A stretch of 64,000 bases of DNA, taken from the NCBI GenBank assembly GCA_019424245.1, contig JAHYZV010000009.1, positions 1-64,000 on the forward strand, in the 5' to 3' direction. The first letter of the stretch is position 1. Each line of letters opens with the position of its first letter. This document shows positions 7,517 through 15,733 of the stretch, in pieces. The stretch is from Clostridiales bacterium. Its GTDB lineage: Bacteria; Bacillota; Clostridia; Lachnospirales; Lachnospiraceae. Position numbers and translations under genes: made by a program. The notes beneath the pieces are model-generated. The model was not told where the DNA came from and searched no databases. It saw only the letters and a list, made by a program, of their open reading frames with translations.

Positions 7517-8857
7517 ATGGAAGATATAAGCGTTACCAGAATTATGCCAAACAGTCTTGAGGCAGAGCAGTCCGTTATAGGTTCAATGATAATGGACAGG
7601 CAGGCTATTATAACAGCGGGAGAAATGCTTGTTTGTGATGATTTCTATAACAAGCAGTATGGCATAATGTTTCAGTCTATGGTTGAAATGTGCAACGAAG
7701 GAAAGACAGTCGATATTGTAACATTACAGGAAAAGTTAAAAGAAAAAGACGTTCCACCAGAGGTATATAGTATAGAGTTCATAAGAGAACTGTTATCAGC
7801 CGTTCCAACGTCTGCTAATATACGTCAGTATGCTTCTATTGTTAAGGATAAGTCTATACTTCGTAACATTATAAGAGTTAATGAAAAGATAGCAAATGAC
7901 TGTTATGCTGGAAAGGAAAGCACTAAAGATATCCTGGAGGAAACTGAGAAAAGAATATTTGAACTTGTCAGAAATAAAGGTGAAAGTGATTATAATCCTA
8001 TAGATAAGATAGTTCTTGAAGCACTTGATAAGATATCAACCGCAGCCAAGAATAGAGGAGCAGTAACGGGTGTGCCAACTGGTTTTAAGGATCTTGACAG
8101 CTATCTTTCAGGACTTCAGCCATCAGATTTTGTGCTTGTTGCAGCCAGACCATCTATGGGTAAGACAGCCTTCGTACTTAATGTTGCTGAAAATGTTGCT
8201 ATAAAACAAGGCATAACAACAGCCGTATTCAGTCTGGAAATGTCAGATGTACAGCTTGTTAACCGTATGCTTTCACTTGAGTCATCAGTTGATGCAGATA
8301 AGCTAAGAAAGGGCCGGCTTGATTCCAATGACTGGGGCAAGCTTATAGAAGGTGCCGATAGTATAGCCAAATCAAAGCTTATTATAGATGCTACACCAGG
8401 TATATCTATAGCAGATTTAAGGTCTAAGTGCCGTAAGTATAAGATGGAGAATAACCTTGGCCTTATAATCATCGATTACCTCCAGCTTATGAGTGGTAGT
8501 GGAAGGACTGAGTCAAGACAGCAGGAAATATCAGATATATCACGTTCATTAAAGGCACTTGCCAGAGAACTTGATGTCCCGGTTGTCACATTGTCGCAGC
8601 TTTCAAGAGCGGTTGAGCAAAGACCAGACCACAGACCTATGCTTTCGGATCTTCGAGAGTCAGGTGCTATTGAGCAGGATGCTGACGTTGTTATGTTCCT
8701 TTACAGGGATGATTATTACAATAAAGATACAGAGTTAAAAGGTATTGCTGAGATAATCATAGCAAAGCAGAGAAATGGTCCTATAGGAACAGTAAAGATG
8801 GCATGGATACCAGAGCAGACAAGGTTTGCAGATCTTGCAAAGAATCCTGGTATGTAG
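7517..8857 (+). CDS. dnaB: Replicative DNA helicase DnaB
   Basis: 446 aa. The N-terminal domain (PNSLEAEQSVIGSMI) binds primase. The linker is followed by a RecA-like helicase domain with Walker A (ARPSMGKTAF, about 210-220), Walker B (LIIIDYLQLM) and the conserved LSQLSRAVEQRPDHRPMLSD segment. This hexameric helicase unwinds DNA at the fork. No intein or insertion is present. It is the last gene of the rplI transcript and ends at a shared terminator with the convergent ferredoxin gene. Confidence 0.97.
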   Translation: MEDISVTRIMPNSLEAEQSVIGSMIMDRQAIITAGEMLVCDDFYNKQYGIMFQSMVEMCNEGKTVDIVTLQEKLKEKDVPPEVYSIEFIRELLSAVPTSANIRQYASIVKDKSILRNIIRVNEKIANDCYAGKESTKDILEETEKRIFELVRNKGESDYNPIDKIVLEALDKISTAAKNRGAVTGVPTGFKDLDSYLSGLQPSDFVLVAARPSMGKTAFVLNVAENVAIKQGITTAVFSLEMSDVQLVNRMLSLESSVDADKLRKGRLDSNDWGKLIEGADSIAKSKLIIDATPGISIADLRSKCRKYKMENNLGLIIIDYLQLMSGSGRTESRQQEISDISRSLKALARELDVPVVTLSQLSRAVEQRPDHRPMLSDLRESGAIEQDADVVMFLYRDDYYNKDTELKGIAEIIIAKQRNGPIGTVKMAWIPEQTRFADLAKNPGM

Positions 8858-8935
8858 ATATGAATAGCTATGTGAAATAGCGTTCAGAATAAGTCATTTA
8901 AAAACAGATATGTAAATGCTATATAACAGCTATAT

Positions 8936-8972
8936 AAAAAACCCCTGGAATCATCAGATTCCGGGGGTTTTA
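8936..8972. terminator. Bidirectional terminator between dnaB and ferredoxin
   Basis: A-run, then CCCCTGGAATC / GATTCCGGGGG with an ATCA loop, then TTTT. Symmetric A and T tracts let it serve both convergent genes. Confidence 0.85.
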
Positions 8973-8991
8973 ATAGTAATGTATCTTCAAA

Positions 8992-9162
8992 CTACTGTGG
9001 GTTTGGAGCACCTACAGGACATGTACCAGCACAAGCGCCACAATCGATACATGCATCTGCGTTGATTTCGTAATGAGCAGCACCTTCGCTGATAGCCTCT
9101 ACTGGACATCCAGCAGCACAAGCACCACAACTGATACAATCATCATTAATTACATATGCCAT
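8992..9162 (-). CDS. 2[4Fe-4S] ferredoxin
   Basis: 56 aa, read directly on the minus strand. It begins MAYVINDDCISCGACAAGCP and holds a second cluster motif CIDCGACAGTCP. Both CxxCxxCxxxC motifs are complete, so it should bind two [4Fe-4S] clusters, the classic clostridial ferredoxin that carries low-potential electrons between enzymes such as pyruvate:ferredoxin oxidoreductase and hydrogenase. A GGAGG site lies seven bases before the ATG and a strong promoter lies just upstream. It is monocistronic and convergent with dnaB. Confidence 0.96.
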   Translation of the reverse strand: MAYVINDDCISCGACAAGCPVEAISEGAAHYEINADACIDCGACAGTCPVGAPNPQ

Positions 9163-9195
9163 AATAATATTCCTCCTTGGATTTATAGTATCAAC

Positions 9196-9224
9196 ATTAT
9201 ACGATAATGCTATGAAAAAAACAA
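9196..9224 (-). promoter_or_regulatory. Promoter of the ferredoxin gene
   Basis: On the minus strand, TTGTTT (plus-strand 9219-9224), 17 bases, then a perfect TATAAT (9196-9201). It is about 35 bases ahead of the ferredoxin start. Confidence 0.7.
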
Positions 9225-9333
9225 GAAGATTGATGTATTCTTAATAGAATTTATGGAAATATTAATCTTAGATTAAGATTATAAGAATAAATGCATAAGA
9301 ATTATGAAAATTATGCAAATTAGAACATTAAGA

Positions 9334-9362
9334 TTGACGTATGTCTGCTAACGTAATATTAT
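9334..9362 (+). promoter_or_regulatory. Promoter of the DUF1858 gene
   Basis: TTGACG at 9334-9339, exactly 17 bases, TATTAT at 9357-9362. It implies an untranslated leader of roughly 125 bases before the gene at 9498. I saw no known riboswitch in that leader. The rest of the 9163-9497 gap holds only the two divergent promoters. Confidence 0.6.
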
Positions 9363-9497
9363 ATATAAGATATACGTTCCGGGTATTATACGCCGTTATT
9401 ATAGTTTATGTTAACCGGCTGGATAGTGGCAGGTTTTACAGTAATCTATGCATGTGCAGCTTAATATGCGGATAAAGAATATATGGAGGATACTAAT

Positions 9498-9704
9498 ATG
9501 GCAAGAGTTAATAAGGACACTACTATTGGTGAAGTTATACAGATTGATGCAGGTGTAATTCCTATTCTTATGGGAGCTGGTATGCATTGTGTTGGATGCC
9601 CATCATCAGCAGGTGAAACATTAGAGGAAGCTGCCATGGTTCATGGAATTGATGGTGATATGCTTGTAGAAGAAATCCAGAGCTATCTTGATTCATTAAG
9701 CTAA
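9498..9704 (+). CDS. DUF1858 domain protein (redox-disulfide type)
   Basis: 68 aa from the ATG at 9498, chosen over the ATG at 9483 because GGAGG lies eight bases ahead of it. It matches DUF1858, a small helical domain found alone or fused to hybrid-cluster proteins: TTIGEVIQIDAGVIPILMGAGMHC, then C31 and C34 in CVGCP. The CxxC pair could form a redox-active disulfide. The role is not established. It stands alone between the ferredoxin and mecA. Confidence 0.88.
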   Translation: MARVNKDTTIGEVIQIDAGVIPILMGAGMHCVGCPSSAGETLEEAAMVHGIDGDMLVEEIQSYLDSLS

Positions 9705-9751
9705 TAAAGACATCAGACATTATAAAAATAATATGTCATAAACATGACAAT

Positions 9752-9798
9752 AAAAAAGGTCAGAAGCTTTTATAAGTTATAAGCTTCTGACCTTTTAT
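9752..9798. terminator. Bidirectional terminator between DUF1858 gene and mecA
   Basis: A perfect 16-bp stem, 9754-9769 with 9781-9796 (AAAAGGTCAGAAGCTT and its complement), flanked by A and T tracts. It serves two convergent genes. Confidence 0.88.
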
Positions 9799-9817
9799 TA
9801 TATGCATTCGACATGAA

Positions 9818-10690
9818 TCATAATGCTGCGGCAACTCTTATGGCATGCCTGCCGATAATAAGTTCACCATGTTCATTAAAGTAAGCGGCAGAATCCTCAG
9901 TGAAGGATTCTTTAGCAGCATATTCGGAAAGTATGTTACATACTTTGTTAAAGTTCACTGATGAGCAGCCCTCTTTCTTAAGAATAAGATAATATCTATC
10001 TGAACCTGGCTTTTTATATAATGAATTAGAATCGTTATATATAGGAGCAATAGCTCTTGAGGCATCAGAAAAATCATCCATGGATTCAAAAGAATATATC
10101 CTGGTTTTTATCACAGGCTTAGCTTCCTCAGCTTCCTTTTTATCAGCTGGCTCATCTGTGTTTTTAGAAGGCAATGAAGTGTTATCTGGTGTCTTATTCG
10201 TGTTGTTTAAGTACTCACGTACCTTACTGAACAGATTCATAAGATCATCACCGATAACGCCTCCTTCTGATTTAGTCTGTTTGGTGTCTATGTCAAGCTC
10301 ATCCCCTGCTGTTGGTGGAACTGATGAATCAGTATATGAAGAGCTGTCATCGATAGTTTCCATATCTGAATACTCATCATCATAGTCATATTCTCCATCA
10401 TCAGAAGGAGAGAATTTGGAAAATCTTGTATCAAGTTCTTCCGGATTCTCAACTTTTGTAACTATAAGCACAATACAGTCAGCCGAGATAGGAATCGCTT
10501 CAATCATCAGGGGAATATCTTCAGCCTCAAAACCTACTTCATATGATGCCTGCTGCATCATGTCCCTGAAAAGTTCTTTTGCTTTATCGCTGCCATACGC
10601 AAGTTCGCTTATCTTTAATTGTCTTGAAGCAAGGTCGTCCTTGTTGAGAGTGCAACGTATCTGGTTTTCATTAACTCTTTCTATCTTCAT
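9818..10690 (-). CDS. mecA: Adaptor protein MecA
   Basis: 290 aa from the ATG at 10690, chosen because AGGAG lies just ahead of it; the longer reading frame upstream has no such site. The N-terminal domain starts MKIERVNENQIRCTL and binds substrates. An acidic low-complexity linker (about 105-195) follows, then a C-terminal domain (about 195-290) that contacts ClpC. MecA hands proteins to the ClpCP protease, as ComK in Bacillus. It is a stand-alone gene with its own promoter and terminator. Confidence 0.93.
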   Translation of the reverse strand: MKIERVNENQIRCTLNKDDLASRQLKISELAYGSDKAKELFRDMMQQASYEVGFEAEDIPLMIEAIPISADCIVLIVTKVENPEELDTRFSKFSPSDDGEYDYDDEYSDMETIDDSSSYTDSSVPPTAGDELDIDTKQTKSEGGVIGDDLMNLFSKVREYLNNTNKTPDNTSLPSKNTDEPADKKEAEEAKPVIKTRIYSFESMDDFSDASRAIAPIYNDSNSLYKKPGSDRYYLILKKEGCSSVNFNKVCNILSEYAAKESFTEDSAAYFNEHGELIIGRHAIRVAAAL

Positions 10691-10740
10691 AACAATCTCC
10701 TTTCCTGCGAAATGCATAGTAAATTCATATCTATGCAAAT

Positions 10741-10769
10741 ATAATACTCATTTTTCATAGATATGTAAA
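10741..10769 (-). promoter_or_regulatory. Promoter of mecA
   Basis: On the minus strand, TTTACA (plus-strand 10764-10769), 17 bases, TATTAT (10741-10746), about 50 bases before the mecA start. Confidence 0.6.
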
Positions 10770-10818
10770 GAAGTCATACACATACTTAAAATAAAAAATG
10801 TGTAAATTTTATCAATTT

Positions 10819-10847
10819 TTGACAAAAATTATAAAATTTGATATTGA
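10819..10847 (+). promoter_or_regulatory. Possible promoter of the kinase-ATPase gene
   Basis: Perfect TTGACA at 10819-10824, 17 bases, then TATTGA at 10842-10847, in very AT-rich DNA. It points towards the kinase gene, whose ribosome binding site GGAGG is at 10903. This makes the short upstream reading frame from 10798 unlikely to be translated from its ATG, which would lie before the transcript start. Confidence 0.45.
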
Positions 10848-11003
10848 TAATATATTTAATATATGTTATAAAATAAACAGAGTGATTAGAACTGAATCAA
10901 CTGGAGGTGAGAAAAAGAGTTTAACGAAAGATACGAGTTTATTAAAGAACTGGGAAAAACCAGTTATTCTAGTGTTTATCTGGTCAGGCACACAGTATTA
11001 GAT

Positions 11004-12401
11004 GTGTTGCGGGTGGCCAAGGTTATCAACAAGGCTTCATATGATAAAGGCCATATCATAAGAGAAGCCAGTCTTATTAAGAATCTTAAACATCCCCACA
11101 TACCTGTTATTTATGACATATATGAAGATGATATAAGTATTTGCATTATTGAAGAATATATATCTGGTAAATCTTTGCGTGATTTCGTGTGTGAATCAGA
11201 AAAGCTGGGTATAAATCAGATATGTGATATAGGAATAAAGTTATGTAACATATTGGAGTATCTGCATAACTATTGCGGCGGAATAATCCATCTTGATATT
11301 AAGCCGGATAATATTATTATAGATGATAACAATAATGTTAAGCTTATAGATTTCGGTAATTCATTATATAGTTATGAAACGAATGATCAAAGTATGTTAA
11401 GTCCGGGCTTTGCAGCACCAGAACAGTATCAGGGTGCACAGCCAACAAAACGTACTGATATATACAGTGTAGGAATGGTTCTTAAGTTTATGACAGATGC
11501 CAGCGGTTTTAGCAGGATAAGTCATAAAAGAATATACCAGGTAATAATGAAATGTACACGCCACAAGCCGGAGTTAAGATACAGAAATGTACAGGCTGTG
11601 AGTTGTGCATTACAGCATATAAGCTGCCAGTCGGAACGACTGGGTAAAACAAAAGAAGGTAATAATCACTCATATGTTATAAGAATATCCGGAACAAAAA
11701 GAGGAATAGGAGTTACTCACATTGCGTTAAGCATAGCATATGCAATTGGAAAATGTGGAATCAGCTGTGTTGTAACCGAAAAATCAGGAAGAAGTGATAT
11801 ACAGGCTATAATGCTTAATGGAAGGCTTGATGAAAACGGATTATTTACATATAATGGTGTACATTTTGCAGCAGATGGTATCAGCTATAAGCAGCAGGAT
11901 GAGAAAAGCAGTCCGCGTTATAAAGTGATAATAGTAGATGAAGGAATACATGGCACCGATAAAGTTAACTATGAAGATATTATGTGCAGGTTATTTAATA
12001 ATTATAAGGTTATTAATATTATAGTTGCAGGTGGAAAGTATGGCGTTGCTAATGAGTGCAGCATCATTAACAGCTGTACATATGACACCAGGCTTATGTT
12101 AAATCTTATGGATAAAACTCAATACTATGAATATGCAAACTATATCGCTGATAGCAGGATGTGTTATAGGATTCCATGTATGTATAACTGGCATGTATGT
12201 AATGAAGAATTTATTCCGGTGATAAAAGATTTCATTCAGGATAATATGCCTGAAATATGGGAAAATATAATAACAGACTTAAAAAAGGAGAAGTTAGGCT
12301 TATTATATGAAAAGGCGTATATTATCAGATATAAAATCTTTAAGGTGCTCTGGCAATGTTTCGGGGGAAAAAGTATTACATGTAAAAAAAGAAAGCCGTA
12401 G
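11004..12401 (+). CDS. Ser/Thr protein kinase fused to a TadZ/MinD-like ATPase domain; N-terminus extends upstream
   Basis: 465 aa from the first canonical in-frame start (GTG 11004). Kinase features: catalytic Lys6 (RVAKVI), HLDIKPDN (96-103), DFG (116-118), APE (138-140). The HLD replaces HRD, so it is a non-RD kinase. From about residue 224 a second domain begins SYVIRISGTKRGIGVTHIA, a P-loop-like strand and turn as in CpaE/TadZ ATPases, with VIIVDEG as a Walker B-like strand. Starting at 11004 would remove the glycine loop. That part (YEFIKELGKTSYSSVYLV) is encoded in frame from about 10911, but has no ATG, GTG or TTG. The next gene overlaps its end by 95 bases. Confidence 0.75.
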   Translation: MLRVAKVINKASYDKGHIIREASLIKNLKHPHIPVIYDIYEDDISICIIEEYISGKSLRDFVCESEKLGINQICDIGIKLCNILEYLHNYCGGIIHLDIKPDNIIIDDNNNVKLIDFGNSLYSYETNDQSMLSPGFAAPEQYQGAQPTKRTDIYSVGMVLKFMTDASGFSRISHKRIYQVIMKCTRHKPELRYRNVQAVSCALQHISCQSERLGKTKEGNNHSYVIRISGTKRGIGVTHIALSIAYAIGKCGISCVVTEKSGRSDIQAIMLNGRLDENGLFTYNGVHFAADGISYKQQDEKSSPRYKVIIVDEGIHGTDKVNYEDIMCRLFNNYKVINIIVAGGKYGVANECSIINSCTYDTRLMLNLMDKTQYYEYANYIADSRMCYRIPCMYNWHVCNEEFIPVIKDFIQDNMPEIWENIITDLKKEKLGLLYEKAYIIRYKIFKVLWQCFGGKSITCKKRKP

Positions 12402-13053
12402 AATATATAAGGAATACAGAACATCAGCGAAATTAACCTCAATAAAGCTTATAGGTGTGGCTGGTTTATGCAGTGGTGCAGGCACAACTCAGATGTGTAT
12501 AATGCTGGCTGTTTTTATGGGAAAGGTATTAAAAAAGAAAACTGCTGTAGCAGGAGATGAGGTTACGTACAGTCTTATGCTAAGACAGATGCAAAAGGCA
12601 GCAGCGATACAGCATAAGGGCATAGCAAGCCGGCATGCATACAGTATGGATGGCATTGATTATTACTGTGGAATACGTGATGAAGACATAGGAATATTAA
12701 GGCAGAAATATGATGTTATCATACTGGATATAAGCTTTGAGAATACATTTGATAATACAAATGTTACATTTGCAAGGATGGTATCGAGGTTATCAGCGTG
12801 TGATGAAAAGATACTTGCAGGGTCGATGCTACCATGGAAATCAAGAGAATGTGAAAAAAAGATGGAAAGAATAGAAAGATTTCTTGATATAAGAGGATTA
12901 AAAATGGTTACATTGGCTGCATGTGATAAGGAAGCGGTGAGTATAATTAAAAAACATGGGGTTGAAGTTGTTCTTATCCCATTTGAAAGAAATCCATTTG
13001 TCATAAGTGGTGAAAATCTTAGAAGTTTTCTTGAACTTCTAAAGATTACGTAA
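12307..13053 (+). CDS. TadZ/CpaE-like P-loop ATPase, paralogous to the domain upstream
   Basis: 248 aa. After a basic leader of about 50 residues comes KLIGVAGLCSGAGTTQMC, a P-loop-like GAGTT turn without the usual lysine, then TAVAGDE, YSMDGIDYYCG, and a Walker B-like strand YDVIILDIS. The same order of elements appears in the C-terminal domain of the kinase gene just upstream, so the two look like tandem paralogues. TadZ/CpaE proteins place Flp pilus machines at poles, but no pilus genes are seen here, and the role is open. The ATG at 12307 overlaps the kinase gene by 95 bases, and its AGGAG lies rather far (about 16 bases) upstream. A later start is possible. Confidence 0.65.
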   Translation: MKRRILSDIKSLRCSGNVSGEKVLHVKKESRRIYKEYRTSAKLTSIKLIGVAGLCSGAGTTQMCIMLAVFMGKVLKKKTAVAGDEVTYSLMLRQMQKAAAIQHKGIASRHAYSMDGIDYYCGIRDEDIGILRQKYDVIILDISFENTFDNTNVTFARMVSRLSACDEKILAGSMLPWKSRECEKKMERIERFLDIRGLKMVTLAACDKEAVSIIKKHGVEVVLIPFERNPFVISGENLRSFLELLKIT

Positions 13054-13087
13054 CAGTTAAAAACTTATTTAGTACGTTTAAAATTAT

Positions 13088-13170
13088 AATATCACGGATA
13101 TATAAAAGCGGTTCCTTCGCTTACAGGTTATTGCAGGGGAACAGGTTATGACTAGTTCCCCTGTGATATC
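13088..13170 (+). other. Structured intergenic element, possible RNA
   Basis: ATATCAC (13090-13096) pairs with GTGATAT (13163-13169) and encloses two hairpins: AAGCG/CGCTT (about 13106-13122) and CAGGGGAAC/GTTCCCCTG (13134-13142 with 13155-13163). ACAGGTTAT occurs twice (13124 and 13142). No T-tract follows, so it is not an ordinary terminator. It lies between the ATPase gene and the GH18 gene. Confidence 0.4.
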
Positions 13171-13246
13171 CATATTATAAGTACTTCGCATTTGGAAAAA
13201 TGTATGCTAATATAAGATAAAACACTGGATATGATTGGAGATTGTT

Positions 13247-14938
13247 ATGGAAAGTAAGGATAAAACAAAAATAAAGCTTGGATTAATAGGTGTGGCTGCA
13301 GCTGTAATTCTAGCGGGAATTGTGGTAGGAGCAGTGTTTGTCAGAAAATATTCATCATCTAAAAAGTACATGGATGGGTATGAATATTTTAATGTTGATA
13401 ATACATCGGATAGTGCTCTTATTATAATCAATGGTTCTAAATACGAAGATAAGGGTATGAAACTTGATGGAAAATGGTATCTTCCAGTTGATTTCGTATC
13501 AGAAAATATCAACGTGAGGTTTTATAATGATGCAGAAAGTGGAGCAGTTCTTTATACAGATGATAAAAGGACGTATGAGTATGCACCAGGGAAGGATTAT
13601 TACACTGATAATGAAAACAACAGCTACAAAACAGAATATCCAATAGCAGTAATGGTAAATGATGATAAGTATGTAGCCTGGGAATATGTAGCACAGTATA
13701 CTAACTGTACATATTCATATGGAAGTGCACCTGAAAGGATATGCATACGCAGCATATCAGGTGAAGAGAAAGCTGTAGTGGCTGATAAGGATACATATGT
13801 AAGATATCGTGGCGGAATAAAGAGTGATGTGCTTGAGAAAGCAGCAAAAGGAAGCATGCTTTACTATGTTGATGATCTTGATGACTGGATAAAGGTTACA
13901 ACCAGTACAGGGTATACAGGATATGTAAGAAGTAAAGATGTTTCGGATGTATATGAATATGTACCAGAAGATACTTATGTTGAGGATTATGCAAAGGTTT
14001 TATCTGATTCAAAGATAAGACTTGGATGGTTCCAGACAGGTGGGATAAGTGGTAACAGCAAGGCAGCAGGCCTTGTCAGTGCATCAGCAGTTAATGTGAT
14101 ATCACCAACGTGGTACAGCGTTACATCTGAGCAGGGAGACGTTTCAAGCTATGCACAAGGGGCATGGGTTAATGATATGCATGCAGATGGAATAAAGGTG
14201 TGGCCGCTTATCAATGATTTTAATAAGGATATAGATTATAAAACTTTGTTCTCAGTAAGAAGCAATAGAAGAAAGCTTATAGATACACTTATGAGAGATG
14301 CCGTTTCTTACGGATATGATGGGATTAATCTTGATTTTGAAAATATCAGAAATGAATATTCAAAGGATTTTCTTCAGTTTATAAGAGAGCTTTCACTTGA
14401 ATGTCATAAGAATAATATAGTTCTTTCAACAGATAATTATAAACCGGAGGCATATAATAAATTTTACAATTTAAAGGAGCAGTCATCATATGTTGATTAT
14501 GTTGTTGTTATGGCATATGACGAGCATTATGCAGGTTCTGAGGCAGGTTCTGTAGCTTCTCTGCCTTTTGTAAGGGAAGCTGTAAGTGATACTATAGATA
14601 TGGTTCCATCAAAGCAGGTTATAGTAGGTATTCCTTTCTTCACAAGAATATGGAGCATATCAGGACAGACAACAACAAGCCGTGCAGTAGGTATGCAGGC
14701 TGCGATTGATGAGCTTAATGCTGATGGAAAAACTGCACCATGGAATGAAGATGCCGGACAGTATGTAAGTTCATATGATAAGAATGGTGTCACTAAAAAG
14801 ACATGGTTTGAGGAAGATAAGTCTATAGAAGAAAAACTTAAGGTCATATCAGAATATGATACAGCAGGTGTTGCAGCATGGAAGCTTGGATTAGAAAAGG
14901 CATCAGTATGGAATGTGATAAGCAGATATATTAATTAG
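13247..14938 (+). CDS. Membrane-anchored GH18 family glycosidase (spore-cortex-lyase-like)
   Basis: 563 aa from the ATG at 13247 (GGAG seven bases ahead). One membrane segment (about 12-32) is followed by a copper-amine-oxidase-like stalk region (about 55-170), an SH3-like domain (about 175-235) and a GH18 barrel (about 255-563). The active-site motif DGINLDFE covers 358-365, with Glu365 as the expected acid. GH18 proteins of this group (SleL/YaaH type) cut peptidoglycan N-acetylglucosamine links. It probably acts outside the membrane. A CwlD-like amidase follows after 53 bases, so the pair likely remodels peptidoglycan. Confidence 0.85.
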   Translation: MESKDKTKIKLGLIGVAAAVILAGIVVGAVFVRKYSSSKKYMDGYEYFNVDNTSDSALIIINGSKYEDKGMKLDGKWYLPVDFVSENINVRFYNDAESGAVLYTDDKRTYEYAPGKDYYTDNENNSYKTEYPIAVMVNDDKYVAWEYVAQYTNCTYSYGSAPERICIRSISGEEKAVVADKDTYVRYRGGIKSDVLEKAAKGSMLYYVDDLDDWIKVTTSTGYTGYVRSKDVSDVYEYVPEDTYVEDYAKVLSDSKIRLGWFQTGGISGNSKAAGLVSASAVNVISPTWYSVTSEQGDVSSYAQGAWVNDMHADGIKVWPLINDFNKDIDYKTLFSVRSNRRKLIDTLMRDAVSYGYDGINLDFENIRNEYSKDFLQFIRELSLECHKNNIVLSTDNYKPEAYNKFYNLKEQSSYVDYVVVMAYDEHYAGSEAGSVASLPFVREAVSDTIDMVPSKQVIVGIPFFTRIWSISGQTTTSRAVGMQAAIDELNADGKTAPWNEDAGQYVSSYDKNGVTKKTWFEEDKSIEEKLKVISEYDTAGVAAWKLGLEKASVWNVISRYIN

Positions 14939-14966
14939 GAATAAATAATGCAGACTGACATACACT
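14939..14966 (+). promoter_or_regulatory. Possible sigma-E promoter of the cwlD-like gene
   Basis: CATACACT at 14959-14966 is an exact match to the sigma-E -10 form CATACAMT. GAATAAA at 14939-14945 lies 13 bases ahead as a fair -35. A start near 14973 would leave a very short leader. Sigma-E control of cwlD is known in Bacillus subtilis; here it is inference. Confidence 0.35.
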
Positions 14967-14991
14967 TTAAGAAAAAAGGTATGTGATTAAT

Positions 14992-15717
14992 ATGAAGTTC
15001 AGATTAAAAATATTGAAGGTATCTTTGTTTGTGCTTTTAGTTCTCACAGGTGTATATATATTCCATTATGCAGAAACTGGCAGAAACACCATAGGAGGTG
15101 TTGAAGCCGAAAACACAGTTGAGGATGTTAATGTTGCAGAAAAAGTGGTAGCCATTGACAGTGGTCATGGCGGAATAGATCCAGGTAAAATAGGTGTCGG
15201 CGGTATATATGAAAAGGATGTTAATCTTGCAATATCAGTTAAATTAAAAAAATTACTTGAACAGTCTGGTATAACTGTTATAATGACAAGGTCAGATGAT
15301 AATGGATTATATAATGAAAGCGACACAAACAAAAAAGCTTCTGATATGAAGAAAAGGTGCAGTATAATCAATGAAAGTAATGCTGATGCGGTTGTAAGTA
15401 TTCATCAGAACAGTTATGTGTCTGGGGAATCAAGAGGTGCACAGGTATTTTATTATAAGCAGTCAGCTGAAGGAAAAAAATTGGCAGGTATTATACAGAG
15501 ACATATAGTAAATGAAGCTGATACTACTAACAAACGTGTAGAAAAGGCGGATTCGACATATTACCTGCTGCTTCATACGAATGTACCAGCTGTCATAGTT
15601 GAATGTGGTTTTTTATCTAACCCGGAAGAGGCAGGAAGACTTAACAGCGATTCGTATCAGCAGAAAATTGCCGGGAGTATATACAATGGTCTTATGGAAT
15701 ATCTGACCAATCAATAA
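14992..15717 (+). CDS. cwlD: N-acetylmuramoyl-L-alanine amidase, CwlD-like (Amidase_3)
   Basis: 241 aa from ATG 14992. One membrane segment or uncleaved signal (7-26) is followed by a zinc amidase domain. Zinc ligands are visible: His59 (SGHGG), Glu74 (YEKDVN) and His138 (IHQN). The catalytic glutamate is Glu204 (VECGF). It cleaves the bond between muramic acid and the stem peptide. The size and single anchor match CwlD, which starts muramic-lactam formation in spore cortex, but other amidases share this layout. An upstream GTG (14983) lies too close to the ribosome binding site. Confidence 0.82.
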   Translation: MKFRLKILKVSLFVLLVLTGVYIFHYAETGRNTIGGVEAENTVEDVNVAEKVVAIDSGHGGIDPGKIGVGGIYEKDVNLAISVKLKKLLEQSGITVIMTRSDDNGLYNESDTNKKASDMKKRCSIINESNADAVVSIHQNSYVSGESRGAQVFYYKQSAEGKKLAGIIQRHIVNEADTTNKRVEKADSTYYLLLHTNVPAVIVECGFLSNPEEAGRLNSDSYQQKIAGSIYNGLMEYLTNQ

Positions 15718-15733
15718 TATAAAAGAGGTGTAA

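Noticed and set aside
9363..9497. Riboswitch in the leader of the DUF1858 gene
   Set aside because: The leader has some inverted repeats but nothing matching a known class, and no terminator-like stem.
10798..11001. 67-codon reading frame upstream of the kinase
   Set aside because: No ribosome binding site, AT-rich promoter-like start, and its end lies in the frame next to the kinase glycine loop, so it is most likely not a gene of its own.
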